Below, one piece after another: positions 11,715 to 24,731 of a stretch of DNA of 64,000 nucleotides. The notes below the pieces were generated by a model. The model was not told the DNA's origin, ran no database searches, and worked only from the letters and a program-made list of their open reading frames with translations. Within the stretch, counting starts at the first letter, position 1. Every line of letters begins with the position of its first letter. Source of the stretch: Coriaria nepalensis (taxonomy: Eukaryota > Streptophyta > Magnoliopsida > Cucurbitales > Coriariaceae); assembly GCA_027186245.1 (NCBI GenBank), contig CP114489.1, positions 2,425,501 through 2,489,500 on the forward strand. Direction: 5' to 3'. Position numbers and translations under genes: made by a program.

Positions 11715-14474
11715 AGTGACTTCAATTTAGTAGAGGTAAGGGCTGGTGTTTGTAAGTTGAAGGGATTGGAATTAACGGAGGACTTTTATAGGAGAGGGTT
11801 GCAAAGTTCAAAATCGTAGGTGAGATCTATTTCACAACTCTGAGTTCGACACGACACTTTTTTTCAGTGTCCGTAGTAGCCTACACCGGACGAGATACTA
11901 ATTGGGCAATAGCTGAATAAATAAAGACAGAAAAGTATCGTCTAAGTGGTCAATACTTAAAGCTGTAACTGAGTTTTACTTCAAAAGGCTAACTTCAACA
12001 TTATATATGATATTTTTTTTCCGGTGTCCGTGATGGCCGGATACTAATAAGATTAATCGGATAATAACCGGATGACTATCGATAGACCCCGGTTCAATAA
12101 ATGAAGAGGGCACAATGATGGTAGATATGTACATACTGTGTAAATGTCATAATAAAGGGGAAATTTGCACTTGGGCTGCTCGAAAAGCCATTTACTAGTT
12201 TATGATCGATGACGCCGTGCATGAAATTGAGAGAAAACTTTGAGATCATCAAATTCTATTGCACTTAGTGACTCAATTTGCACTTCAATTTCAAATTGGA
12301 GGGGGACCCGCCATTTGGGTTTAATAATTAGTAGTTCACAATTAATGTCCCTTGCTGTTTGCCTAAGTTTTGAGGGGCCACATTAGGCATAAGCTTCTCA
12401 GAGATACATACATACATATGCAGTCGCTGTTTCATAGTTTTGGACTTTGTTTAGGATAACGATGTTGATCCCATTACTTAATTTAATGCCCTACTCATTA
12501 TTGAGACACCCGTACTGCTGCCCAACACAAGAAGCATCTTCACATTACATTACATATATATATATATATAATAAGACATCTAAATTATTACCCAAAGTAA
12601 TTAGAACTTCATTTTGATTCCGATGTTACGAAGGCCTCGTTTGGTTGGATTTAATCTGGGCTAAATAAGAATGGACGGCCGTTTTGAGCCTTTAAAACTG
12701 CGGACCGAAAAAAGTTCATCCAAATGATTTGAAGTCTCACGTATCTCTAATTCAAGGACCGTTTAAGACTCGGTGCGATAGTAGCTCGACATATATAAGC
12801 GTCGACAGTTGCAACATTTCCAAATGGCCAAGTTCCTTCAACCACCTTCATGTTCTAGTATGTATTCAAACTAGAAAGTGGAACTAATTCTCAATTAGAG
12901 AGCATATCACGGTTCATTAAAATAATATTAGTCCTAATCATCCTTTTATATTGCCAATTATAGATATATAAACCCACTTTGGTCAGTTTGGCAAGAACAA
13001 AGACAATCCATAAAAGCAGCTCTAGGTGGGAGCAAAGACAAAACAATTCATAATGCCTGCATCGCAGCTACCTGTAAACGCAATTTGTATATATACATAT
13101 ATTATAATTAGTATTTTATTTTCATTTTTCGAATAGTGGTATAAGAACTGATCTTATTTTATGTAAATTTTTACTCCAAAGACTGAGGTGTTATGCGGTG
13201 GTATGTTTTATATCATACTTATTACCAACCTATCGTGTCTGTAAGTTAAGCATCCGTTGAACTATTTCAGTGACGTATGTTAGCATGATAAGAAGCTGCC
13301 GGAGAAAGTAAGAATGGGTAGTGATTTCCTTATTGTCCAAACTACTTTCAAGAATGGGCAGGAATTAATAATGGTGAAAGAGATGGGTAACTGGAACATT
13401 ATGTTATACACGTGGTTCGTGCTGTCGTAGGAAATGTTGAAGAGGATGGTTCAAATGGCGAGAACCGCAAGTTTCTTGAGAGAAAAAAAAAGCCCATTAA
13501 AGCGGATCTTGTACACTGCCATTTGTGAATTTGTGGACAATCTTTGTAAGCTTTTCGAGATGTCATCGTCATCTTTAAACCTAATTAATTGCAGAACAAA
13601 TTTTATTTGTCTTTGTAACCACATTTTCATCAACCACTTCATTCAAAATTGTGTTCTATTTCCATACACTTGGTACCTTAGTTGCCCCAATCTAACAGTA
13701 CTATGAAGTATTATGGTTGTTATGAAGTTTCATTTTGTTTTGATAATAAGGAGAAAATATCTGGTGAAATCGACCACCAACATATGAAAGTATGATGTGG
13801 GATCTATTCACATGACCATCACTACATCTTCTCTCACATGGGTCTAGTTTCACTTGAAATTTTTTCCATAATAAAAGCCACAAATAAATCGAGAAGTGGA
13901 GTCAAAAAAATGAAATCAAGTAAGTGGACACAATGAAACTTCAAAAATAATATACAAAGTACTCACTATAGAAATAATATTCATACATGTAATAAAAAAT
14001 ATGCAAGATTAATAAAGAGATTAGGGACCAAAATTATTGATAAATTAAAAAAATATGGAAAAAAATATATATAATCTACTTAAATTTGCTAATGTAATAA
14101 AAAAATATGGAGCTGTGATTCTTGAATTGTAGAAACCAAGAGAGATTTTGTAACTAATTAGGTGGGACATATTAAATAAGTAACTAACGATGAGGTGTTC
14201 TTCTCTTATTGAACTATTATTTTAAACCATGCGACGTTAAGAAAAGACCATGTTTTTTTGGAAACCATTGAATATCACTAACTAAAGGGACAACTAAATG
14301 AAACATATCTACTTGATTTTTGACAACAAAACTAAATTCTTTGTTTATGTACACAAAAAATTTGATCAAGGACGACAAATTGGACGACATGAAGTTAACT
14401 ATTCATATACCAATGAACATGACAAAACATGAAGTTTCTCTAAGCAACCAAAGATTTTAGGCCCATTTTTAGCC
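11715..14474. other. Intergenic, bZIP upstream region
   Basis: Two related segments at about 11862-11920 and 12017-12080 both carry a TGTCCGT-(n)-CCGGA-GATACTAAT-like string, a degenerate local duplication. A segment starting near 12635 (GGCCTCGTTTGGTTGG) resembles a transposon terminus, but I could not find its partner. A short TA microsatellite lies at about 12555-12571. The remainder to 14474 is AT-rich without a supportable gene. Confidence 0.4.
11784..11790 (-). promoter_or_regulatory. TATA box of the bZIP gene
   Basis: CTATAAAAG on the minus strand, about 70 bp upstream of the bZIP ATG. This implies a leader of only about 40 nt if used. Confidence 0.5.
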
Positions 14475-14745
14475 ATCAACGACAAGGGACCAGCGCCCAG
14501 AAGAACAGAAACAAAAGCCCAAAATTGAAGGTTGAAACACCAATCGTACTTGTGATTAGTATACAAGCAATGGCAATGAGCTTGAGTTTAAGGGACTTGG
14601 CCCTATCATGGCATCCTCCAATAGTTTCGGGGTCACATTGAGGTCCCGATGCAGACGGGGGTTCAGGAGCACTATTGGGATCTACGTGAATGGCAGGTAA
14701 ACTGATGAAGGAGAGGAAGAGAAGGGTAAGAAGAAATATTTCATG
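14475..14745 (-). pseudogene. ZIP-family Zn/Fe transporter N-terminal relic
   Basis: Minus-strand frame of about 90 codons ending at TGA 14477-14475. It reads a hydrophobic leader (FLLTLLFLSFISLPAIHV), then C-x-PETIGGC, then the block RAKSLKLKLIAIACILI followed by TSTIGV. This matches the N-terminus of plant ZIP/IRT transporters: signal peptide, CDxxxxxC region and the first membrane helix KLIAIxSILxTSxIGV. After that helix the frame loses family similarity, where intact genes continue with a membrane loop and TM2, and soon stops. An ATG (MKYFF) sits one frame off just upstream, suggesting a one-base shift in the leader. I found no later ZIP exons in the flank, so this is a truncated relic. 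Confidence 0.62.
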
Positions 14746-16043
14746 GCATCTAAAGTTGTTGTTAATCTAAGAAAATGTACAGAATAATGAGACTGAATAG
14801 GGGTAATGCGAGAATGAAGATTATGGAGACTTATAAGAGAAGTGACAAGGTAGGTATGATTAGGCGAAGTGTTAAGCAGAATCACAGGAAGAATTCAGCC
14901 GAGGGGGAAGAGTTGTGGAGGGCGTGTAGAGAGTGGGGCGAGCACGGGCCTTTTAGTGACAAAGTTGATCATAAGAAGTAAGCTTCCATGGAGTGACGTG
15001 TTAGCTTTAACTTTTAAAAATTGTATACAGAGCAGAGACTGAGTCAAAAGGACTTGGAAATGAGACCGCGGAGTGTGCCAGGCCTTTTGCCAAGCCTGAG
15101 CCGTGAACTGAGATGAGAAGGGCAAATGAGGTAGGCCTCCATGGATTACATACAGTTAACCTGAGACAGCAAATAGACTCCATCCTGCATTTCAGCTATT
15201 TTCAGCATCCTGCATTCTCTAAGCTGTGTCTCAACCATATGACGATAAACCATTGAAACAATGACGAACCGGAAGAGAAAATAGTTTTCATATAGCACCA
15301 TGCCCGTATAGCCTGAAATACCTGATAAACTCACACACCAAATTAAACCGTAGTTTTCATTTGCTAGTAAACCGTAGTTTCAGACAACGTTTTCTTTGTG
15401 GACTAATCGGAATATTAAATAGGTGATTAAAGAGAAATAATACCCATAATAAATTTTGTATAATTTTTTTTATTAAAATCTTAATAAAAACTTGTAATTC
15501 GTAAATCATTCACTTGACTTAAAATTAATTAATGTTGATATAGTTTTTTTTTTTGCTGAGTTGGCAAAATATTAACCGTTATATTCATCCATTAGTATGA
15601 AATTGCATCAAGTAAGGATTAATTTATACATTCACAATTTGACCAAATGAAACACATGCTGAGAAAATCACAACAATTAAGGAACAGTTATATATATACA
15701 AGAAGAATTGAAGCACAAACATCATCAATACAAACAAAAACAAAGAAATCAAAAGCCTATTCTGAAACATACAACATCAAAAATCATTGAAGAGGGCGAA
15801 CGCTTTGATTCACACAAACCAAGTTCCAGCATCTCGGTCTCTAATCAGTTATCACAGCTCCGGGGTTGGAAAGTTTTTAAGTCCCTACAAACCAGAAGAC
15901 CATCATGTCATTCCAACTGCTTCTAAAATTACAACATGAAATCTTATATGGTAATTACATTAGACACCATTCTTATCAAAAGTTCAAGGATGCATGAACA
16001 TATACTTGCCCGATGAGTCTTCAAATAAGACTCCTTCTTCGAT
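14746..16043. other. Intergenic between ZIP relic and WIT-like gene
   Basis: Short frames at 14775-15125 and 15146-15334 show no recognisable domain. From 15350 to 16043 is probably 3' flank of the WIT-like gene. I looked here on the minus strand for a missing C-terminal transmembrane exon of that gene and did not find a convincing one. Confidence 0.4.
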
Positions 16044-17874
16044 CTACCGCAGCGTCGATTTTTCATATACCGTAATTTTATTCATCAAAGCCTTGTTCTC
16101 GTTTGTCAAAATAGAAACCTGCGCGAAATTATATATTTCAATATACTAATATAGAGACAAGATTAGAAAAATAGCTTTCTTTTTTCTTCTCCTAGTTCAT
16201 ACCTGCTTCTGGATTCTTTCCCTTTCGATTGTTAGCTGCAGCACCATATCCATAATAAACTTGGTCCTCAAATTAATCTCCTTCGCGTTAGAAAACTTCT
16301 CCTCAGCAGCCCGATCCAGTGATGTCTCCAACTCATCTAATCTAGACCTTAAAGAATCAACTTCTTTACTAAGTTCGTCATTAGTTTCAGACACCAAAAT
16401 ACATCGCTCCTCTGCATTATCCACTTTACTTTCTGCTTTTGAAACCTTCGATTTTAGATCTTCAATAAGCGTCTCCATGTCCCAAATCGCAGCATACAAC
16501 ATATTCTGCTGCTCTTGACTTGCTTCGGAAGATACCTTAGCATTTTGAAACTGGACCTCCATTTCCCTCAACTGTTGCTCAAGCGATCCCACCTTTTTCT
16601 CTTTGTTACTAGCACTCTCTTTAAGAAAGTTCACCTCTTCATTAAGTTCTGCATTTGTTTCTGTCAATTGGGTAAGCTTAGTTTCTGCATTTTCGGCCCT
16701 ACTTTCTGCCATGCACAGGCTTTCCTTTAATGACTCAACTAGATTTTCCATTTCGTTAAGTTGCTCTTGATTTGTCTCCATTTCAGAATATGCGTTTTTC
16801 AGATCCATTTTTGCCGCTTTAACTTGCTCTTGAAGAGATTTAACTTCTTCTCTCAGTTTCTTCACCTGCTGTGTATTTTCTGAAATATGTTCGGCTTTGC
16901 TGCTTTCAAGCCTTTGTAAAGAAAGGTTTTTTTCCTTAATCTGATCTACCGATTTTTCGAATTGTGATTTTAACTCACTTTCTCGTTGAATTGAGCTGTT
17001 CAAATTGAACTGGATGAGCTGAAGACGGTTGACTAATTCCTTTGAAATTCCCATAAGTACCTCAGCACCATTTTCGGCTTCTAGAAATCTACCCCAAACA
17101 ACTTCTGAAGCTTCTTCCATGCGAAATGATACTTGTTCGGTATAATGCAACTTCAATCTCAAATCCTCTTCCCTTTGTCTTGATTCAGACAACTTCTTCT
17201 CAAGATCTAGCTCCCTTTCTAGCGACTTTTCTAACATCCTAAGAATATGTCTTTGTTGTTCTGTCATCTTTGTGTTTGATTTTCCATTAATCTTGAATTC
17301 TCGACCCGTTTCCAATAAATCCACTCCCCGGTTAAACTCCCCTATCATTGGGAAAAAAAATAATCATATAAAAAATAAAAAGAAAAAATTTGGAAATAAC
17401 CTTTTTAAACTTACAATTTCCATATCCAAGAGCCAAAACAAATCTTTGCAACTTGGACGATTGCATCATAACTTCTAGAATCTGCTGCCTAGATTGCTTC
17501 AAGGATTCTTCGGAATCTCGCAATTTCTCTTCCACCAAATTGACTAGGTCTTTAGCTTGTCCGGAAGAAGATATTTTTTGATGGGCATCAATGATTTTTG
17601 ATTGAAGGGTATCCATGAAATTGTCGAGCTCTCTTACCTCAGAATCTAAGAACCCGGATAAGAGATCGAATGCCAAAGCCTTCATAATGGAATCTTCTAG
17701 AATGTAGTTATTCTCCATGGCCATGGATTCAAAATCGCTTTCCTGAGCCAGTAAGCACATCAAAAGTACATGAAAATTTACGAGCTTTTCTGAGGAATAT
17801 GCCAAATACAATTCTAATTCTGTTAAGAGTTTCATCGTGTTCTCTAGCTCACTTGAGACATTTTCGCCATCCAT
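16044..17874 (-). CDS. WIT: WPP-interacting tail-anchored protein-like (WIT), anchor not found
   Basis: Three coding exons: 17874-17415, 17341-16203 and 16118-16044, giving 557 residues in one continuous frame. A further non-coding leader exon near 18280-18350 splices to 17875. It ends in an in-frame ATG (18284), so a two-residue-longer start (M-R-M-D) is equally possible. The N-terminal 150 residues match WIT1/WIT2 (ALAFDLLSGFLDSEVREL; SSGQ..DLVNLVEEKLRDSEES), and the rest is a long coiled coil (about 200-530). In Arabidopsis, WITs sit at the outer nuclear envelope, bind WPP-domain RanGAP and WIP proteins, and link to myosin XI-i. WITs normally end in a C-terminal transmembrane anchor at about 700 residues. 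Here the frame stops after EKSTLR, so the anchor is absent in my model, through truncation, a missed exon or divergence. Confidence 0.83.
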
Positions 17875-20800
17875 CCTGGTCAAAATAAAATTAAAATGAA
17901 AAGAGAACAAACAAAAAGCTGGGGAGAATTAACTATCAGTTATCAGACCCCCTCATAAACAAGATTTCAAGATATAAAATTATAGAACTACTTGTGTTCA
18001 TGTGTGAATCAAATCCTCCAACACATGTGAAAATCTAATCATAAAAACACTATCTAATCCAGATCCAGCAGGCAACAGAGTAAACTACAAAGATAAAGAC
18101 TGACTGGCTGATTGCATGGGGCTGTAAGAATTTCACATGATAGACCTAAAGTTCCCCAATTTAGCAGAAGAGCAAATTAATTGCATGTGACCAAAAACCA
18201 ATCATTAATCTCATACATAAGATTTTCCGGGAAAATTAATCTTCTTTCTGGGTATAATTGAGAAAAGTAGCAGCTTTACCTCATACAAAATCTTCGATGG
18301 CTGAAGGGTGGGTCTTCTTCAGCTTTCTAGGAGAAGACTAGCAATTCTAGAGAGAGAGAGAGAGATGAGATGGGGGGGAAAGCAATTGTAAAATCCTGAA
18401 CTCAACCACCAGCCATTTCCAATTAACCGTTAATTGTACACGACAATTTTATTTTATTTTATTTATTTATTTATTTTTTCCTGGAAGGCTGCGATCCCTA
18501 AACCGGGTGACTCTAATGTGAGCCCTGTGTGCATGCCGTTCAAACCCAGGTAAAACCTGGAGATTGCTTGCTATCCGGCGCAGGTTAGCTTCCCCTACCA
18601 GTCTGTTTGGCTGTACTTTGTAGTGTGAATTATTGAGTTTCTAGGCTTCGGTGTCACGTGCAGAGCACACGACCCGCTCCTTTTTAACAAAAGTGCTGAT
18701 CTTTTTTGCACGGGATTTTTGGATTTTTCTTTTTAATTTCCTTTCTTTTTTTTTTTGATTCGATCAATTGAATAAATTAAATATATATTTCTATTATATT
18801 TAAACCAAGATCAAACTTATTATTCTTGTGTTTGTCTTACACATATTATATAGTTTAATTCGTATATATATATATATTGAATAACATGCCATGGCAATAT
18901 TAAAGTAGGGCGACGACCAGACAAAAATGCAGAGTAGCTCTTGACTAAACTATGAATTTATTTCATTTATATACAAGTTTGTAATAAATAACTTAAATCT
19001 TTTATCAAACGTGACAGCAAGTATAAGCTCTACTTTTATTTCACAATCATCAAAGATTATTATTATGGTAAGTGCTATCATCATGTCATTTTGGGGAGTC
19101 ACCACGGAGCTCTCTTTCCTTATAAGATTTACATATAGAAGAAAGAAGTTAAAGCAAAAGAGAAATAAAAATGTTCAATTTATCTATATATCTAATTAAA
19201 AATATTTAATTTAACCTTAAAAGGTTTATGAAATTTGCAATTTAACCCTAAAAATTCGAAATTTTTTCAAAATTAAATATATATTTCAATTTTTTTTTTT
19301 TTTTTTAAAGAGCCAAATAGGGCTATACAGCCTCCACTGCTCCCATTTGGGCTCTCCCCCGAATATAACTCACATTTGAGTTCTATCTATTAGAGACTCA
19401 AGTACATTGTGGGTTTTATATGGGAGCTTTCCAGTTGAAATTCAACATCAGTGGGGCTCCGCTCCATATCATTTGAACAAATTTGGGTTGGGCCTATTTC
19501 TTTTTCCAGCACTTTTACAATACTGGGCAGCTAGCTATAAAGGGCACTTTTTAATGGACTCAAATCAGTGGAGTTGCGGCCCATATAAAGAAGAAAGAAG
19601 AATAGTTACGTGGGTAGGTTTTTCTTTGAGAACAGAATCGAATGCTTCACACAAATATCTTCCTAGGAAACGTTTGGGACTTGAAAATGATTTACCGATT
19701 TGGACAGAGGATAGACTAGAGAAACGTTTGGGCAATTTGAACACGTCTAAAAAGGAAAAGGCTACTCTCAATCATAATCATGGACCATTTGCATTTCTAT
19801 ATCAAGCAGCAATTTAGCCTTTTATGTTCGGACCACTGGCTCTCCTTCAGGGTAGCGCCTAAGGAAGGACAAAGACCACTCAGTTAGACATTGATAGGGG
19901 TGGCAATAATCATAAATAGGGGCTCTAGCCGAATCGAGTAATCTGTAAATACTTTCATTTTGGTTTGTGAAAAGTTCGTATTTTTTAGTTCGGGTTAAGC
20001 TCTAATCAAATTTTTAGTTCATATTAATTAACAAGTCGATGTCGAGTATTATTTTATTCGGTTCATAAAGACTCACGAATAATTTGATTGATGGATATTT
20101 TAGAATTTTTCTTATAATATTAAGATTGATTGATATACTTGAAACTCCAATTCTTCTTGATTTTCTGAAAATTTCAGTAGTTGACACATAATTAACGAAT
20201 GGATAAGCTCAGGCTCAAACTTGATAAACATACTAGAGCTCAAGCAAAGGTACTAGGAATTTACTGAACTCGAGCCGAGCATGATGAAGGAAAATTTTTC
20301 GACCTCCAACTGAGCTTAAAGTGATATTCGGCTAGATTCGGCACAAGTACACCCCTAATTGTAAGAACCGGTAGCGTTACATATATATCTTAACAGCATA
20401 GGATTAAACCTTGTCCTATATATAATCTGACCCCTTACGATATTTATCTAGTTATAACACCTAGAATTTGGTTAAATCGGGCTAAAATTAAAGAAAAAAA
20501 CGTGCTCTGAGACATCACTTTTATCTCTTACCTTAAAAACAAATACAGTGTCCTTTGTGTTCTAAAAGAGTACTATGAACTATTCTAAGAATGGGTACAA
20601 AGATATTTTCCTAAGGAAGACGGAGATATGGACTTGCTTCTTCTCCGCACCAATCAGTTTCACTTGAAATCTAGGATTCGAATGTGTAACTAACTTGTAT
20701 GATTTTTAGGCCAATGTTGGAGTACTTAGACCTTCACAACTGATGAAAAAAAATGGTTGATAATACTTTGTAGAAACCAAACATTAACTTAAATGTTAAT

Positions 20801-23590
20801 TTGTTCAAAGTCGATCATCACGAGTTTAGATAACTGATCATGTTGTATTTTGTAAGAAGTTGGCTCAGTAAGTACTTGAAAATAACTGCAAGGCTCCAGT
20901 TATACATGTAAGAAGCTAGAAAGGAATATATAACTAGGCACTTCTTGCAGGACTTATATATAATAAATAGAAAATTAGTAAACAATATATAGAGATAGAA
21001 TACAATAAATAGTATCACAGTTACATACTAGAATAATAAAATAGAATATTAAAAAGATCATAAATAAAATAAACAGTTGAATATAAAATTGAAAAAATAA
21101 TGAGGTAAGAAACTAATAATCAAATCGATGTATGCTATGTAATGGTTTCCTTAAAACATATTTGACCTTCACGTCGGTGTAGAAGGTTGAATGACATTTG
21201 TCTCCTGATAAACAGTAGCGGCACACCACCAAAACTATTCCAGCGAACTCGAAAATGGTTCGAATTCTACCACACTAGAAACTCAAAACTCTAGAGGGAA
21301 TGAAGAAAAATCAAGAGAGATTTCATTTTCTTGGTATGTTTTCAAATTGAAGGAAACTGCTAATTTATTGGCTCATGAAGGGAGAAGAAATCAATGAAAA
21401 TTTAATTTGGAATTTAATATGAGTTTAATATATATTTAAATTTGATGAAATTGAAAATTAAATTATATATTTTTATCTTTATATGTTTTTGCAGAAAAAC
21501 AAAATTTCAGGAGAAAAAAAAAAAGAGAGTCAAGGCAAATTTGATCATTTTCGGGCCGACATTTAGTGTGCCCAAGCGCTAGTACACACGAGATAGGCCT
21601 GATCCGGTCCGAATTTGCACCCCCTTGTAGGTACGCGCAAGATAGAGCATTCTAGCTTATATTTTATTACTCATTAACAAATGTGCAATTCTATATAAAT
21701 ATTATCTCACTTATTTCCCTTTTTAATATGGGACAAATTTTTCTCCTTTATTTTTTCTACTTCAAACTATTCTAATAGTTGCACATTGAGATTTAATTTC
21801 TCATTAACCAATTAATCATTTTGAGCATACCATATACTGATTCGAAACTCTCATGGAGGAGAACCTGAATCAACTTTAACTTTTTGTTTGCACGAAGTGA
21901 GCCTCACTCAAAATCAAGCATAAATATAGCATGTTAAGATGCTAATTTTTCAACAATCCCACACATGAATGAAATTGACAGATTATATAAACGAATATTT
22001 TTCGACATTAAAATATTTTTGACCTGGAGATTGAGTTCGACGGTTTGAAACCTGTATAAGATAGGTAGGTATCAACCTTTAAACCTTCCATTGTAAAAGT
22101 ACATTAATTTTACTAGCTGATCGGTATACACGATATCTTTGAATTGTTCTATCATTCATGTAAACAATAATATATTTCACACATGAGTCTTACCTAACAT
22201 AATTGAGTTCTCATTGTTATATTCATTTTAGCCTTGAACAATCTGCCTAGTTCTGCAAGAGTTTATAAGAATTATCCCTAAGTTAATTCTCTTTAAAGTT
22301 GTTTTACTTCTCTCTCACATACGTGATTCTTAATTAAGAGTAACCCGTTTTATTCTGTTCGAATTTTCCGATGCCTAAGAATCATTAAAAGCATAGCTTA
22401 TCATTTCTTTTACAATCATCATTGTTTCATCATGAAAATGGATATGAGGATAACCCCCACAGTGATATAATTAAGTCTTTTTCAATTAGGTTGTCCCTTT
22501 AAACTTAGATCTTGGGATCTCCAGTCCATTAGTTTGGGTTTCTATTGTATTGATTTACTTTTTCACGGGCTTTAGTCTTATTCCCTTTGATAATTTTTCA
22601 ACTAACTCTCTATTTAACCTTTTGGTTAGTGGATCTATAATGTTATCATTTGATTTTACATAGTTAATAGAGATAACTCCAGTAGAGAGTAATTATCTAA
22701 TGGTATTATGTTGTCAACGTGAAGTCTAAACTTCAGACTTCACTTCCAAATTTTGGATTCGGTGATTGCAGTTCTATTTGAGTATTCTATTTTGTTTCAT
22801 TTTTTTCCTAGATTGCAACTTAAACCTAGAAACCATTTAGTCACCTTACTCAACCTGAATTTTCTAATTATTAGCTTCGTATGTGTATTAATCCCTACCG
22901 ATCTAATTAGCATATGCCACAACTATAACTTATTTGTATTACTCTTAACTGCTTGTCACACCTTATCACTTGATTATAATCTAGCTTAATCACTCTACCT
23001 CTTTCATAATAAAAGTAGGGAACTTGAAGTTGGGAAGCTTATTTTGTCGTTGTAAAAGATGTGTGTCTACGGTGGAAGATTTTCTTATATGAGCGGATTC
23101 AAAATTGTTATAAACTATGATGTCTTTAGCTTTAAAACGTGGCATTTCTATTTGACCGGATGTTTATCCAATGCAGGAGGTGTTCTTTACAAGATAAGGA
23201 GGGGTTCTTTACAAGATATGTGATCATTTAATGAATGTCAAATCCTTGTTTGGTATTTTACTAAACATATATATATTACTTTTAAATCCTTACTTATATT
23301 CTTTGAGTTTTAATTATCATTATTTTGTTTCTTTCTTTACTTACCTACTTATTTAGTTTCATTATATATAAACATATATTTGCTTTCAAGTTTGAATATT
23401 TAATGACAATATAAAACTTTATAATTACTTATTTAAAATTTATTTTCCTATTAATTATATGTCATAAATTCTTACTTACAACTTCTTGAATAAACCACTT
23501 CCCCCAAATAATTCCTTCGACACCGAGTTCATAATCCAACTCGAGACTGTAGCATTCAGCTATCCCCCGGTTGCTGTAAAGGATCACCAT
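17875..23590. other. Gene-poor AT-rich region, decayed repeats
   Basis: 17875-18350 is the WIT-like leader with an intron. About 18480-18690 is a less AT-rich block with a TTCAAACCC string that recalls a tRNA-type B box on the minus strand, an unassigned dispersed repeat. 19316-19850 has short frames only. 19895-20357 is a TIR element listed separately. About 20400-23560 is non-coding and looks like old non-autonomous retroelement sequence, without domains that I can read. It includes a near-perfect local duplication of GGTTCTTTACAAGATA at about 23180-23220. Confidence 0.35.
19895..20357. mobile_element. TIR element, TAGGGGTG termini
   Basis: Bounded by TAGGGGTG at 19895-19902 and CACCCCTA at 20350-20357. 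The interior carries GAGCTCGAG/GAGCCGAGC-rich strings typical of a very common plant repeat. The length of 463 bp and absence of coding sequence suggest a non-autonomous DNA transposon. The flanks share only ATTG, not a clean 8-bp duplication. Confidence 0.45.
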
Positions 23591-23596
23591 TTTCTG

Positions 23597-24179
23597 ATCC
23601 ATTAACATAACCATCAATCAAACCCTATTTATTCTTAGCTAGCAAAGCAATCGACATAACTCTACTCCATATACCATAATTCTCAGTTCCAACTAGTTGC
23701 AACGAAACAAGATTTATCCCGGGAGTATCGGATGGATTCAAGAATATAGAATGATTGTAATCTAAAATCAAATTTAGGAAAATCCTTTGAGTCTAACTTG
23801 GAACCATTTAAATTGGTGGAATTTGTGCTCCATTTTCACGAACTTGAGCTCGAGATGATCGCATCATCACAAATCAAGAAAGAAAATCATATTTGAAAAG
23901 AAATCAAGAAAAAAACAGATTCGAAGTTGTTCTATAACAGAAAGAACATGACTTCAAAATTTGTGGAAGAGAAAGAAGGAAAAGAAAAGGAAATCATGAG
24001 TGTTTTCTAGAAAATCAAGTGATCATGTTTTGATACTATGTTACAATCAGAAAAGATGAATAAAACTGAATATTTACATTAGGTTGAATGTGCTGAAAGC
24101 TCTTGTTTATATATAACGGTGACTGACTTCTTTCACTAACTGAGTTAAGCTAACCGACTATAATTAACTGATTTTAACA
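23597..24179 (-). mobile_element. Ty1/Copia retrotransposon fragment (LTR, PBS, gag start)
   Basis: Minus orientation. The LTR at 24179-24039 (141 bp) begins TGTTA and ends TAACA, the expected TG..CA with 5-bp inverted ends. It is directly followed by TAGTATCAAAACATG, a decayed version of the initiator-tRNA primer site TGGTATCA. About 280 bp further, the frame from 23756 reads gag N-terminal motifs (NPSDTPGINLVSLQL, ENYGIWSRVM, ALLAKNK). It is then interrupted by TAG at 23627-23625 before GLIDGY. These are the hallmark start of Copia gag (UBN2 domain). No protease, integrase or RT follows, so it is a dead fragment. Confidence 0.78.
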
Positions 24180-24594
24180 GTCCAATAGTGTAATCTTTAA
24201 GTACTTGTATTTGCATATTGAAATCTTGAATAAAGATATATATATAAATATATTTGGGCCAGTTGTTTTTGGGAAATCTGACCGGTCAAAGTTCAAACCA
24301 ATGAGCTTGCTGGATGTTGGACCTGAATACTCAATATAAAATATATACAATCATTAATGTCGCAAATACCATATCATAAATGTATACATATTACATAATT
24401 AGTGGCTAAGAATCTAAGTGTAAGACACATATGTCCTCTAATATAAAGTTATTACAGTATTTGACCCCGCAACTCATATTAAGAAAATAACAATCAAAAG
24501 TTTATTATAATGTATAATTAAAATTAAAGTTAAAATTTCATTTCAAAACTTCGATTTCAAGTGCAAACTCTATTTTAACAGACAACCGTTATTT

Positions 24595-24681
24595 TAGACA
24601 ATTTTTTTTCCTTCTTTTTTGGTTCGTGTGTGGCCGGACTTCCCCAAAGGAAGAGCCATGCCAACAAAGAAACAGCTATTT

Positions 24682-24731
<50 letters not shown>

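Noticed and set aside
19407..19817. 136-codon frame on the plus strand
   Set aside because: No domain or conserved motif; composition matches the surrounding repeat-like DNA.
21236..21262. GGTTCGAATTC resembling a tRNA B box
   Set aside because: No matching acceptor stem, anticodon arm or A box at the right distance; not a tRNA gene.
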